The position numbers were made by a program, and so were the translations under genes. The notes below the pieces were generated by a model. That model made no database searches. It was not told the DNA's origin and worked only from the letters and a program-made list of their open reading frames with translations. A DNA stretch of 37,072 bases, taken from the NCBI GenBank assembly GCA_026386955.1, contig JAPLMQ010000226.1, positions 1 to 37,072 of the forward strand, in the 5' to 3' direction. The DNA is from Planctomycetota bacterium (GTDB lineage: Bacteria; Planctomycetota; Phycisphaerae; Phycisphaerales; Phycisphaeraceae). Each line of letters starts with the position of its first letter. Position 1 is the first letter of the stretch. Shown here piece after piece: positions 7,115-15,755 of the stretch.

Positions 7115-8182
7115 GGCCGCCTCCGGCGCGCTCGTCCCCGCCTCCGCCTGCTCGGGCTCGCTCGTCCCGCCCCCGGCGTCGAACTCCTCCAACCTCGCGA
7201 TCCCGTGCCCCATGAAATCCCGGAACTCCGCCGCCGAGCGGATCGTCCGCACCGACTGCCTCAGCCCCGGCCAAGGCTGCAGGTGGGGCGAGTACCAACT
7301 GATCCGCTGGTTGATCATGTTCACCGCGATGCGCTCGCCGCGGTAATGCAGCAGCGACTCGAAATGCCCGAGCACCACGCGGGCCTTCTCCGCGCGCGAG
7401 AGCGGCTCGGGCAGCTCGCCCGTCGCGAGGTAGTGCGCGGTGTCGCGGAAGATCCACGGCTGGGCGAGGGCTCCGCGCCCGATCATCACGCCGGCGCACC
7501 CGGTGACGTCCATCATCCGCTTCGCGTCCTGCGGGCTCTTGACGTCGCCGTTGCCGATGACGGGCACGAGCGGGTGGCGGCGCATCGACTCCACCACGCG
7601 GGCGATGCCCTCGAGGCGGGCAGAGGGGCGGAACATCTGCTCGGTGGTGCGCCCGTGGATGGTGATCGCGGCGATGCCGACGTCGGCCAGCGCGGGGGCA
7701 AGGTCGGGCGCTACGATGTGCTGGTCGTCCCACCCGAGGCGCAGTTTCGCGGTGACGGGGACCGTGACCGCCTCGACGACCTGCTTGGCGAGCAGGACGG
7801 TCGAGCCGGGGTCGCAGAGCAGCTTCGACCCGCCGTTCTTCTTGGTGACCTTGTCGACGGGGCAGCCCATGTTGATGTCGATGGTCGTCGCGCCGTGGGC
7901 CTGGGCCCAGCGGGCGGCCTCGGCGAGGATCGCGGGGTCGGCCCCGTAGAGCTGCATGCAGACCGGCTTGTCCTCCGGGCAGGTCGCCGCCAGCCAGAGC
8001 GACTTCTGGTTCTCGCTCAGGATCGCCTGCGGGCAGAGCAGGTCGGTGCAGGCCAGCCCGACGCCCAGGCCCGTGGGCCCGCGCAGCCGCCGGACGACGA
8101 GGCGGAAGGCCAGGTCGCAATAGCCCGCGATCGGCGCGAGCAGGAGGGGCGTCTCGAGTTGGACAGAGCCGATGCGGAGCAT
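7112..8182 (-). CDS. dus: tRNA-dihydrouridine synthase (Dus family)
   Basis: The 356-residue product is an FMN enzyme that reduces uridines to dihydrouridine in tRNA. The TIM-barrel signatures are visible: LLLAPIAGYCD near residue 14, DINMGCPVDKV with the catalytic Cys107, KLRLGWDD, TIHGRTTEQMF, PVIGNGDVKSP and GVMIGRGALAQPWIF. It resembles the DusB/DusA branches; the exact target uridine cannot be assigned. The barrel is followed by a helical C-terminal domain and a Ser/Glu/Ala-rich tail. ATG at 8182 is used: the frame stays open to 8377, but that extension reads through a palindromic element and is not protein-like. The stop codon TGA lies in the edge of the neighbouring element. The guaA gene follows downstream on the same strand. 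Confidence 0.93.
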   Translation of the reverse strand: MLRIGSVQLETPLLLAPIAGYCDLAFRLVVRRLRGPTGLGVGLACTDLLCPQAILSENQKSLWLAATCPEDKPVCMQLYGADPAILAEAARWAQAHGATTIDINMGCPVDKVTKKNGGSKLLCDPGSTVLLAKQVVEAVTVPVTAKLRLGWDDQHIVAPDLAPALADVGIAAITIHGRTTEQMFRPSARLEGIARVVESMRRHPLVPVIGNGDVKSPQDAKRMMDVTGCAGVMIGRGALAQPWIFRDTAHYLATGELPEPLSRAEKARVVLGHFESLLHYRGERIAVNMINQRISWYSPHLQPWPGLRQSVRTIRSAAEFRDFMGHGIARLEEFDAGGGTSEPEQAEAGTSAPEAA

Positions 8183-8226
8183 GGGGTGATTGTAAGCGAC
8201 GGAAGTTGTTCCATCCGACGAAGTCG

Positions 8227-8453
8227 GATCAGAGCCGGGGACTGTGTCCCCGAAGCTCAGGCGAAAGCGGTACTCCGCTCGCGCGAATTGTCGGAATCGT
8301 TTGAGTCTCGGGAAGTCGGTGACGCCATCGGCAGATAAGCATGGATGCGGCATCGAAGTGATTTGTGGCGAATCCACAAGTGCGGCACGTCGCGCGCGGC
8401 GGAGTACCGCCTAGCGCCTGAACTTCGGACACACAGTGTCCGGCTCTGATCAG
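8227..8453. repeat. TGATCAGAGCC palindromic element, copy B
   Basis: Left end GATCAGAGCC with a CGGGGAC-tgt-GTCCCCG hairpin; right end the inverse with CGGACAC-aca-GTGTCCG, closing in GGCTCTGATCA. Length is about 227 bases. Read in reverse complement, its interior is recognisably similar to the interior of copy C (24838-25062), so it is the same element in the opposite orientation. It lies upstream of dus and downstream of the 774-residue protein gene. Confidence 0.8.
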
Positions 8454-8515
8454 ACTTTGTCTGATGGGAGCGAAGAGAACCCCCGTCGCTGGCGCGTCCG
8501 GCTAACAATTCCCCC

Positions 8516-10840
8516 TCACTTCCTCGCCGCCGCGATCCGATACGCCACCTTCGCCTCCTTGAACTCGCCCGCATTCCCGCCCGCCGGCATCAGGTCGATC
8601 ATCACGTTCCTGCAATTCCCGAACGACAACTGCACCGGGTCCTTCCACTCCGCCGGCGAGAGTTTCACCCGCTGCGGCTGGTCGAACTCGATCTCCACCG
8701 CCCCCGCGAACCGCGTGAGCCGCACCGCCTTCACCTTCTCCTGATACGCCTCCGTCGCCGGCGTCCACTTCCCGTCGGCCTTGAACTCGATCGTCGTCGG
8801 CGTCGCGTCGGGCTGCAGTTTCGCGTCGCGCAGGTAGACCGGGATCGTCTCGCACAACTCCGCGACCTTGTCCTTCCCGTCGGCCGTCACCTTCGTCTCG
8901 ATGCGCAGCTGGTCGGGCTCGATCTCGAATGCCCGCGTGTAGTCGATCCTGCCCGCGAGCGGCTCGTCGTACATGTCCTGCACGGGCTTCTCGGGCTTCG
9001 AGGCGACATCGGGCACGACGCGGAAGGTCGACATCAGCCCGTGAACCTTGGCCTTGGCGCTCCGCCTCTTGGCCTCGACCTGCGTCTCGGGCGCGACGAT
9101 GCGGGCGGAGGTGATGACCTTGCCCTCGGCCGTCATGCCGGTGACGGCATGGATGGGCCAGGTCCGCCATTCCTCGGGCTTGTCGTAGGGTGTCTGATGG
9201 ATGATGCCGCCGCGCCGGCCGAGGATGACCGAGCCGGTGGCGGGCGTCCAGAAGGCCGAGAGCTGTCCGCCCCCGAAGCCCAGGGGCGCGGGGAGCTGCA
9301 CCAATTTCTCGTCGGGGCTCTGGCTCCCGAGCGGCCCCGTGTGCAGGATCGCGCCGAACTCCGACGACTTCGAGACCACGAACGCACCCGCGAAATCGCG
9401 CACGAAATTCTCCTCGCGCGCGAAGGGGAACTTCAGCCAGGGCGACTTCTGTTTCTCCAGCTTCTGCAGGTGGGCGTAGGCGCCCTTCTTGTAGAAATCC
9501 TGGACGTAGACCATCGAGGCGGGGAATTGATAGTTCTCGATCAGGCGCATCGTCCAAGGTCTCGACATGATCTCCTCGTTCTTGAGGTAGACGTAGGGCG
9601 TCTCGCCCGAGCCGTTGCCGCTCTTGACGGGGTTCTCGTTGATCTGCCGTTGGAACTCGATGGCCCGGTTCTTGCCCGATTCGACGAGGTCCTTCTCGGC
9701 GATCGGCTTGATCCAGCAGGCGGCCTCGTCGGTGAGCATCAGCGCCCCGTGGTCGCGCCCGGCGAACGACCATTGGTCGGCATACGCGGGCGAGCCCAGC
9801 CGGGTGTCGAAGGCCGACGGGCCGGTGACCGTGCCGTCGGGCTCGGGCAGCGTGAGGTGGGCCCGCAGGCGGTAGACCTTCTCGATCGACTCCTTGGCGA
9901 ACGGCCAATCGCTCGCCAGCGCCGCCCAGACGGTGAAGAAGTGGACCTGCCCGGCGAAGCCCACGTCGATCCCGCCTCGGTCGCGCCAGTAGCCCGCGGG
10001 GTGGAAATACTTCGGGTCGGAGAACATCATCTTCGCGAAGGCCTCGACCTCCTTGCTGAAGGCGGCGTCGTCGCAGTCGTGGGCGGCGTACCACAGGCCG
10101 ATGGGGAGGATGAGGTCGAAGTTCGGCTCCTCGCCGCGCGGGCCATACGACATGAGCTGGCGCGCGAGGCGCTTGAGGCCGTCCTGGAAGGCCTGCCGGG
10201 CTTCGGGCGAGATGACGCCCTTGAAGCCGTCGTAGGGCGCGCCGATGATGATCAGTTGGGTGGACCGCCAATCCGCGCGGCGGGCGGCGGGCTCCTTGTC
10301 GAGCTCGTTGTCGAGCATCATCAGCGCGATGCTGGCGTTGACGAAGCAGCGCAGCTTCAGCCCGCGGTTGTCGTGGTAGATGTTGCCCGGGTAGTCCCAT
10401 TGCACGAGCTGCATGAGAGCCTCGGGGTAGAGCGGCGGCTTCATGACCGCCTCCGCCCCCTCGATGTTGGCGAGGGTGAAGAGCTTCGGCGGGTCGTTGA
10501 TCGCCGGCACGCCGCGCTTCGAGCCCACGAGCGGGCCGCCGCCGGGCATGAGCGTGAAGAGGTAGTTGCGGTACTGGACCTCGGGGTCGGGGGGGATGTA
10601 CTCGCCGATCATCTGCCCCGCCGCGCCGTGGTCGAAGTCCTTCTCGGCCAGCGTCGCCATGTAGGCCCGGAGCTGCCGCTGGTACTGGTGCTCCTGCGGC
10701 AGCATCGTCCGCCCGGGGATCGGCTCGGGCTTGGGCAGGTCCGCGGCGAGGGCGGGGGCGGCAGTGGCGGCGAACGTGCTCGCCGCGAGGCAGAGCGCGG
10801 CGAGGAGCGTCAGGCGTTTGGCCGAGGGCGAGGTGGACAT
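8516..10840 (-). CDS. Large secreted protein, probably two-domain polysaccharide-active
   Basis: The 774-residue product begins with a signal peptide (MSTSPSAKRLTLLAALCLAA and on to an APALA-A cleavage site around residue 33). Residues about 60-420 are rich in aromatic residues and helices (YWRDRGGIDVGFAGQVHFFT, RDHGALMLTDEAACWI), and the last 250 residues look like beta-sandwich strands. A helical toroid followed by a beta-sandwich is the shape of several polysaccharide lyases and heparinase-like proteins, but I see no motif that proves catalysis, so the function is inferred only. ATG at 10840 is preferred over 10942 because GGAGG lies seven bases upstream and the signal peptide starts there. 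The stop is close to copy B of the palindromic element. Confidence 0.75.
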   Translation of the reverse strand: MSTSPSAKRLTLLAALCLAASTFAATAAPALAADLPKPEPIPGRTMLPQEHQYQRQLRAYMATLAEKDFDHGAAGQMIGEYIPPDPEVQYRNYLFTLMPGGGPLVGSKRGVPAINDPPKLFTLANIEGAEAVMKPPLYPEALMQLVQWDYPGNIYHDNRGLKLRCFVNASIALMMLDNELDKEPAARRADWRSTQLIIIGAPYDGFKGVISPEARQAFQDGLKRLARQLMSYGPRGEEPNFDLILPIGLWYAAHDCDDAAFSKEVEAFAKMMFSDPKYFHPAGYWRDRGGIDVGFAGQVHFFTVWAALASDWPFAKESIEKVYRLRAHLTLPEPDGTVTGPSAFDTRLGSPAYADQWSFAGRDHGALMLTDEAACWIKPIAEKDLVESGKNRAIEFQRQINENPVKSGNGSGETPYVYLKNEEIMSRPWTMRLIENYQFPASMVYVQDFYKKGAYAHLQKLEKQKSPWLKFPFAREENFVRDFAGAFVVSKSSEFGAILHTGPLGSQSPDEKLVQLPAPLGFGGGQLSAFWTPATGSVILGRRGGIIHQTPYDKPEEWRTWPIHAVTGMTAEGKVITSARIVAPETQVEAKRRSAKAKVHGLMSTFRVVPDVASKPEKPVQDMYDEPLAGRIDYTRAFEIEPDQLRIETKVTADGKDKVAELCETIPVYLRDAKLQPDATPTTIEFKADGKWTPATEAYQEKVKAVRLTRFAGAVEIEFDQPQRVKLSPAEWKDPVQLSFGNCRNVMIDLMPAGGNAGEFKEAKVAYRIAAARK

Positions 10841-10974
10841 CGTGGAGCCTCCAAGAAAAGATCGTGCGGGATCTTGCCGCGTCCTGGCGGCATTAAATCC
10901 CATCACAGGATAACTCGCGGCGGTCCGACGGGGTTCGTGCATGTCGTGAGGGCCGGCGGCCTCGGTTGCCCGTC

Positions 10975-12408
10975 CTACGCCACGCCCTCCGTCACGCCCG
11001 CGGGCCGTGGCGTCTGCGACTGCATCATCCGCTCCAGCACGCGCAGCCGCAGCCGCTCGCGCACGCCCGCGTGCTCCGGGCTGCCCGCCAGGTTGCGCGT
11101 CTCCAGCGGGTCGGCCACGCGGTCAAACAATTGGTACGCCTCCCCGCGTCCGTTCAGCGCGATCTTCCACGCCTTGCTCGCCAGCATCACCTCGCCCTTG
11201 AGCTCCGCGAGCACGTCCTCCCGGTGGACCGGGCCCGCGCCGTCCTTCGGCGCCGTCGCGGTCGCCTCGAACCCGCGGGCGTGGTGCGCGTGGCTGAGCG
11301 TCGCCCCGGCGAAGTGGGCCAGCGTCGGGCCGATGTCGATCCATTCGATCAGGCTCGATTCGTCGACGCGCCCCGCGTGGGGCGATCCGAGGGTCGCGGG
11401 CGTGCGCAGGAGGAGCGGGACGCGGATCGCCGAGTCGAGGAAGTTGCTTTTGAAGAGCAGCCCCGCGTCGCCGTTCATCTCGCCGTGGTCGCTGGTGAAG
11501 AGGATGACGGTGTTGTCGAGCTCGCCCCGCGCCTCGATGGCCGCCAGCAGCCTGCCGACCTGCTCGTCGATGAGCGTGACGTTCCCGGCGTAGTTGGCCC
11601 GCAGCCCGGCGACCTGCGCGGGAGTGAGCGGGAATCGATGCAGGCCGTCGAAGTTCCCGCGCGGGCGCTCGAAGGGCTCCGCCGGCGCGGGGCGCGGGAG
11701 CGGCATGCCTGCGGGGTCATACATCGACGCGTAGGGTTCCGGCGCGTCCCACGGCTCATGAGGCCCGCCGAAGCTCACCCAGCAGAACCAAGGCTGGTCC
11801 CGCCGGTAGTCCTTCAAGTATTGCGTCGCCTGCGAGCCGACGTAGACGTCGGCGTATTCCTCGAGCGGGAGCACGGACGGCGACGCGACCGGCCCGCGCC
11901 CGCCTGCCGCCGCGGCGGCCGCGCGGGCGGCGTAGTCCCTCTTGTAGTCCGCCCACAAGCCCTTCGACTCCCACCGCGCCGTCATGTGCGAGAGGACGCG
12001 CGTGCTTGCGTGCGGCCCGCCGATCTCGTCGATGTCGTCGAGCCCGAGCTGCCGCATGAGCGGCTCGCGCTCGCGCAGGTCGCCCTTGTGCGCGTGCAGA
12101 TGCGTCTTGCCGAACAGGCTGGTGCGGTAGCCCGCGTCGCGGATGGCCGCCATCCACGTCGGGGCCTGGGGCGAGAGCGAGATGTCGTGGTTGTCCCACA
12201 TCCCCGTGTTGTGGGGGTATCGCCCCGTGGCGAGCGCGACCCGCGCCGGCACGCACAGCGGCGAGGCCGTGAAGCACTGCGTGTAGGCGACGCCCTCCGC
12301 GGCGACGCGGTCGAGGTTGGGCGTGCGCGCCCATCCGCCCAGACGCCCCAGCGCGTCGAGGCGGAATTGGTCGGCCATGATGAAGAGGATGTTGGGTTTT
12401 CGCGCCAT
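10975..12408 (-). CDS. Sulfatase (formylglycine-dependent), cytoplasmic
   Basis: The 477-residue product has the N-terminal sulfatase signature: NILFIMADQFRLDAL with metal ligands Asp13 and Gln14, then LCVPARVALATGR with Cys52 as the residue that is converted to formylglycine (C-x-P-x-R). Further metal and active-site residues are visible: Lys101 in GKTHLH, the SDHGEMN motif with Asp307 and His308, and Lys320. The family hydrolyses sulfate esters; some members act on phosphonate or phosphate monoesters. No signal peptide is present, which is unlike most exported planctomycete sulfatases. The substrate is unknown, and I see no sulfatase-modifying (FGE) gene in this window. The gene is followed downstream by the 774-residue secreted protein, with a 134-base gap. 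Confidence 0.93.
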   Translation of the reverse strand: MARKPNILFIMADQFRLDALGRLGGWARTPNLDRVAAEGVAYTQCFTASPLCVPARVALATGRYPHNTGMWDNHDISLSPQAPTWMAAIRDAGYRTSLFGKTHLHAHKGDLREREPLMRQLGLDDIDEIGGPHASTRVLSHMTARWESKGLWADYKRDYAARAAAAAAGGRGPVASPSVLPLEEYADVYVGSQATQYLKDYRRDQPWFCWVSFGGPHEPWDAPEPYASMYDPAGMPLPRPAPAEPFERPRGNFDGLHRFPLTPAQVAGLRANYAGNVTLIDEQVGRLLAAIEARGELDNTVILFTSDHGEMNGDAGLLFKSNFLDSAIRVPLLLRTPATLGSPHAGRVDESSLIEWIDIGPTLAHFAGATLSHAHHARGFEATATAPKDGAGPVHREDVLAELKGEVMLASKAWKIALNGRGEAYQLFDRVADPLETRNLAGSPEHAGVRERLRLRVLERMMQSQTPRPAGVTEGVA

Positions 12409-12514
12409 GCGGGGATTTTACGGGAAGGCGCGTCGTCCCTCCCACGTGGTGTTGAGCCGAACCCGGCGAAACCCACCGGTGCGGTGCGTGCGGCCGTGCG
12501 ATTCCGAAAATGCG

Positions 12515-12541
12515 AAGACCGCCTGAAGGCGGAACTCCGAA
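12515..12541. repeat. CGCCTGAAGGCGGAACTCCG repeat, copy 1
   Basis: The string ACCGCCTGAAGGCGGAACTC, continuing CGAACC, forms a CCGCC-tgaa-GGCGG hairpin. The core CGCCTGAAGGCGGAACTCCG occurs again at 12969-12988, so this is a short dispersed repeat. It lies in the spacer between the sulfatase start and the 97-residue membrane protein stop. Confidence 0.6.
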
Positions 12542-12562
12542 CCCCGGACCGCCCCAAGCGGA

Positions 12563-12856
12563 TCATGGTTTCGACTCTCGCCCCGGCTCCGTCGGCTTCG
12601 CCCTGCGCCCAAGCATGTATCGCGCGAAATCGATCAACCCCGCGAAGCGATATCCGGGGTCGACATAATGCTCGATCACGTAGAACGCGAAGTAGTAGGA
12701 CCGGCAAAAGCTCCAGACCGCGATCGCCAGCAGGGCCGCGTTGCGCAGCGAAGGCGCGTCGGCCAGCAGCAGCGCCGAGGCGAGCAGGCCGGTGAGGAGG
12801 AAGAGGCCGCCCTTGACCTTGATCGCGAGCGGGCTGGTGAGGTCGCCTTTGGCCAT
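12563..12856 (-). CDS. Small membrane protein (97 aa)
   Basis: The product has two hydrophobic segments: one around residues 14-32 (VKGGLFLLTGLLASALLLAD) and a second around 38-60 (AALLAIAVWSFCRSYYFAFY). The middle has YVIEHYVDPGYRFAGLIDFA and the C-terminus is basic (MLGRRAKP). The GGAGG eight bases before the ATG is a strong ribosome site and supports that this short frame is real. I do not recognise a family. The last helix ends near His and Asp residues, but no catalytic motif is evident. It is convergent or tail-to-tail with nothing on this strand; upstream lies a second copy of the CGCCTGAAGG repeat. Confidence 0.7.
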   Translation of the reverse strand: MAKGDLTSPLAIKVKGGLFLLTGLLASALLLADAPSLRNAALLAIAVWSFCRSYYFAFYVIEHYVDPGYRFAGLIDFARYMLGRRAKPTEPGRESKP

Positions 12857-12965
12857 GGATGCCTCCGGTGGGAATACGCCGATGCCCGAGGGCTTGTTGC
12901 AAACGTCGGCCGACCCTCTCCACGTTCAGCGGTCTGAGGTCGGGGTTCCGTGCCCACGCTGTCTT

Positions 12966-12992
12966 CCAAAAACGAATGCCCGCCTGAAGGCG
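12966..12992. repeat. CGCCTGAAGGCGGAACTCCG repeat, copy 2
   Basis: Same core as the copy at 12515-12541. It lies between the divergent starts of the 97-residue membrane protein and the MDR dehydrogenase, where it could contribute a hairpin to an untranslated leader. Confidence 0.6.
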
Positions 12993-13104
12993 GAACTCCG
13001 AACCAAAGACCGCCTCGTTTGCCTCGCCCCGCGCCCGGACCTATTTTTCATCTCCGTCGCGCCCGTTCCCGCCTTCCCCACGCCGCTTATTTTCGCGAGG
13101 CCCC

Positions 13105-14160
13105 ATGCCGCAATCCACGCCCACCGCCCACGCCCTGCAGGAACTGATCTGCCCCGCGCCGCACCAGCTCACCTGGCGGCCTTACTCCGAGCCGGCCCTG
13201 GGGCCCGGGCAGATCCGCATCCGCGCCGAGTTCGGCGCCGCCAAGCACGGCACGGAGATGAGCCTCTTCAAGGGCTACGCCAACGACCGCGGCACCTTCG
13301 ACGGCAAGCTTGGCGCGATCGCCCGTGGGACCACGGCCGTGCGCTACCCCGTCGGCTTGGGCAACATGGTCGTCGGCCTCGTCACCGAGGTCGGCCCGGG
13401 CGTGACGGCCTACGCCGTGGGCGACCGCGCGCTCTCCTACAGCGGGTTCCGCCCGACCAGCGTCGCCAACGTCGGGAAATACTGCTGGAAGCTCCCCGCG
13501 GGGATCCCCTGGCAATCGGCCGTATGCATCGACCCCGCCAACTACGCCCTCGCGGCGATCCGCGACGGCGACGTCCGCATCGGCGACGCGGTCGCCGTCT
13601 TCTCGCTGGGCGCGATCGGGCTCATGGCGGTGCAGTTGCTCAAGCTCGCGGGGGCCCGCCCGATCATCGCGGTCGATCCGCTGCCCGCCCGGCGGGAGCT
13701 CGCCTTGGCGCTCGGGGCCGACATCGCGCTCGACCCCACCACCTGCGACGCGGGGCTGGAGATCCGCCTCGCGACGGGCAAGCGCGGGGCAGACGTGGTC
13801 ATCGAATACAGCGGCGCCCGGCAGGCGCTGCAGGACTCACTCCGCGCCGTCGCCTTCGGCGGGACGATCGTCGCCGGCGCCTACCCGCCCCCGCACTCCG
13901 CGGGGCTCGACCTGGGGGCCGAGGCCCACTTCAACATCCCCAAGATCGTCTTCTCCCGCGCCTGCAGCGAGCCCAACCGCGACCACCCGCGCTGGTCGGA
14001 GGAGCGCCTGCTGGCCGAGTGCCTCCACCTCCTCGCGGCCGGTCGCATCTCGGGCGAGCGGATCGTCACGCCGATCGTCAGCTTCGAGGAGTTGCCCGGC
14101 ATCTATCCCAAGATCGCCACCGACGCGACGCCCCCGTTGAAGCTGGGTGTGAAGTATTGA
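13105..14160 (+). CDS. Medium-chain dehydrogenase/reductase (alcohol dehydrogenase-like)
   Basis: The 351-residue product has the MDR layout: an N-terminal GroES-like fold (PGQIRIRAEFGAAKHGTEM), a nucleotide-binding Rossmann region with AVFSLGAIGLMAVQLLKLAG, and a C-terminal lobe. The Rossmann glycine motif is SLGAIG in place of the usual GxGxxG. I do not see the four closely spaced cysteines that hold the structural zinc in classic alcohol dehydrogenases, so it may be zinc-free or carry one zinc only. The substrate is unknown. GAGG five bases before the ATG supports the start. It is followed by the zinc-ribbon gene (38-base gap) and a cupin gene, all on the plus strand, so a short operon is possible. 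Confidence 0.88.
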   Translation: MPQSTPTAHALQELICPAPHQLTWRPYSEPALGPGQIRIRAEFGAAKHGTEMSLFKGYANDRGTFDGKLGAIARGTTAVRYPVGLGNMVVGLVTEVGPGVTAYAVGDRALSYSGFRPTSVANVGKYCWKLPAGIPWQSAVCIDPANYALAAIRDGDVRIGDAVAVFSLGAIGLMAVQLLKLAGARPIIAVDPLPARRELALALGADIALDPTTCDAGLEIRLATGKRGADVVIEYSGARQALQDSLRAVAFGGTIVAGAYPPPHSAGLDLGAEAHFNIPKIVFSRACSEPNRDHPRWSEERLLAECLHLLAAGRISGERIVTPIVSFEELPGIYPKIATDATPPLKLGVKY

Positions 14161-14197
14161 GCTTCGGCAACAGGCGCAGTCCGGAGCGTCAACCGTC

Positions 14198-14761
14198 ATG
14201 CCATCCGCGGGGCGAAAGCGTGGACGCTGGTTTTGGAGGCTTTTTACGGTCCTCGCGGCGGTGTCATTCGCAGTCTGCCTGTGCTTGGTGGCCGTGTGCA
14301 GCTTCATGGCCTTGGTGCCGGGGTATGAATTGGGTCGCCGCTGGACGGGGCCGCTGCCATCGGGATTCGGCGGTGCGGCCTGGATGTTCTACGTCTCGTC
14401 CGGCGAGATGCTCATCGGCGTCTGGTCGGACGCATTGCGAGTTGAGAGGCCGTTGCGAAGTGTCGACTTGGGCGTCGGCCGATTGCTGTTCAATTTTGTG
14501 CCTAAACACGCAGAGGGTCAGTGGTGGCCGCAGGTCACGGTCATGATCCGTACTCTGCCGATGGCCCTGCTCGCCGCTGTGCTGCCCGGTGCGTGGTTGA
14601 TGATCGCTCTCCGTCGGGGACGGCGGGCGCTGCCTCCGGGAATGTGCACCGAGTGCGGGTACGATCTTCGCGCTTCTCAACTAGCTTGTCCCGAGTGCGG
14701 CAAGCCGATCGTGCCCAACGCGGCGAAGCCTTTGCCGCCGCCCTCGCCTGAATCCGTCTGA
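14198..14761 (+). CDS. Membrane protein with C-terminal CxxCGYDLRx...CPECG zinc ribbon (second)
   Basis: The 187-residue product has an N-terminal membrane segment (FWRLFTVLAAVSFAVCLCLV), a soluble middle region with a VSSGEMLIGVWSD strand set, and a second membrane helix (LPMALLAAVLPGAWLMIALR). The tail holds CTECGYDLRA, six residues, CPECG, a probable zinc ribbon. This is the same architecture as the gene at 21036-21521 (helix, periplasmic middle, helix, Arg-rich turn, zinc ribbon). Function is not known. It lies between the MDR dehydrogenase and cupin genes on the same strand. Confidence 0.75.
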   Translation: MPSAGRKRGRWFWRLFTVLAAVSFAVCLCLVAVCSFMALVPGYELGRRWTGPLPSGFGGAAWMFYVSSGEMLIGVWSDALRVERPLRSVDLGVGRLLFNFVPKHAEGQWWPQVTVMIRTLPMALLAAVLPGAWLMIALRRGRRALPPGMCTECGYDLRASQLACPECGKPIVPNAAKPLPPPSPESV

Positions 14762-14785
14762 GAACCCGTTCGACCGGAGACGATT

Positions 14786-15187
14786 GTGACGATCATCACC
14801 CCATCCCATCCCGTCATTGCCGACCCCTCGATCTGCATCGTCCACTCTCGCCTGCATCAGCGCCCCAGCCCGGAGCTCGCGGCCATGCTGCTGCCCGTCG
14901 ACCCCGCGAGCTTCCATGAGCAGCATCTCAAGCCGCGCCACCCGGTGGAACTGCACTATCACAACATCGACGAGTACTGGTGGTTCACCGCGGGCCATCC
15001 GACGGTGACGCTGCGCTCGGCCAACGGCGTGACCCGCGAGTTCACCCTCGGGCCGGGCGACATGGTCGCCACCGTCCGCGGCGTGGAGCACACGCTCACC
15101 GCGCCCGACGAGCTGGTCTACTTCGAGTTCAACAGCCCGCTCAAGGCCTGCCCCAAGGGCGGCGGGCACTTGGTCCGCGAACTCTGA
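14786..15187 (+). CDS. Cupin-fold protein
   Basis: The 133-residue product has a cupin pattern: ELHYHNIDEYWWFTAGHPTV with two histidines and a glutamate as likely metal ligands, followed by GPGDMVATVRGVEHTL (second cupin motif, G-x-x-x-x-x-x-H). Such proteins are metal-dependent isomerases, oxygenases or sugar-binding proteins; which one cannot be read here. A GTG start at 14786 is used; GGAG lies six bases upstream. The three plus-strand genes (dehydrogenase, zinc ribbon, cupin) have short gaps, so they may be cotranscribed. A rho-independent terminator for the opposite strand follows at 15203-15250. Confidence 0.8.
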   Translation: MTIITPSHPVIADPSICIVHSRLHQRPSPELAAMLLPVDPASFHEQHLKPRHPVELHYHNIDEYWWFTAGHPTVTLRSANGVTREFTLGPGDMVATVRGVEHTLTAPDELVYFEFNSPLKACPKGGGHLVREL

Positions 15188-15202
15188 AGAGGCATGCGCC
15201 TC

Positions 15203-15250
15203 AAAAAAGAAAAAGGCCGAGGTGGAGCGACGCATCGCCCGCCTCGGCCT
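15203..15250 (-). terminator. Rho-independent terminator of the lipoprotein gene
   Basis: AGGCCGAGG (15214-15222) and CCTCGGCCT (15242-15250) form a nine-base-pair stem. On the minus strand it is followed by TTTTTCTTTTTTGA, a clear U-tract. It lies 39 bases after the stop of the lipoprotein gene. Confidence 0.85.
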
Positions 15251-15288
15251 GGTTGTTTCTCCGCCTGTCGCCAGCCGCGATCAGCGGT

Positions 15289-15612
15289 TCAGTGCATCTC
15301 ACAGGCTTCCATGCTTCCGCCGCAGCTCGAGCAGGTGTGCTCGAACTTGCCGGTGGCGAAGAAGTTCGCTGCGGCGGTCTTGCAGTCGGGGCATTCCATC
15401 CCCTTGGAGGACTTGACCGTCCAGGGCTTGTGCGGATCGCCGCCGGGGTTCTGGATCCAGACGGTCTTGCACTTGTCGCACATCATGGCGTTGCTGTGGT
15501 CCCCGTGGGACATGCCGTGGTGCGAGCCTTCCGACTGGCAGCCCCCGGCCATGAGCAGGGCGGCCGCCAAGCCAAGCGTCCAAACCGACAGGTTGAGAAA
15601 GGAACGTTTCAT
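15289..15612 (-). CDS. Cysteine- and histidine-rich lipoprotein (107 aa)
   Basis: The N-terminus is a lipoprotein signal: hydrophobic LSVWTLGLAAALLMAGGC with lipid-attachment Cys25. The mature part starts with a His/Met-rich stretch (HHGMSHGDHS) and then has three CxxC pairs (CDKC, CPDC, CSSC) and a final CEMH. The pattern suggests one or two zinc- or copper-binding sites, but this is inference. I do not recognise a named family. ATG at 15612 is used; a TTG five codons earlier is possible. GTGGAAAG lies just before the ATG. A strong terminator follows the gene. A stand-alone CheB methylesterase gene lies upstream on the same strand, 143 bases away. Confidence 0.75.
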   Translation of the reverse strand: MKRSFLNLSVWTLGLAAALLMAGGCQSEGSHHGMSHGDHSNAMMCDKCKTVWIQNPGGDPHKPWTVKSSKGMECPDCKTAAANFFATGKFEHTCSSCGGSMEACEMH

Positions 15613-15755
15613 GCTTTCCACTTTCAAAAAAGGGGAGAAGGGAAGGGAGGTGAACAGGGCCTCGAATACAAGACTATCCTATCTTCTGTACGTGCGGCGC
15701 CGCCGGGAAAGTTCAATGGAGCAGGTGAAAAACGGGAAAACCGCAACGCCAGTAT

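Noticed and set aside
4926..8120. A 1064-codon minus-strand frame across guaA and dus
   Set aside because: It runs out of frame through two recognisable enzymes and a palindromic element; the translation is Arg/Pro/Ala-rich noise.
8183..8377. Upstream extension of dus to 8377
   Set aside because: It translates the palindromic element; the barrel begins normally at the ATG at 8182.
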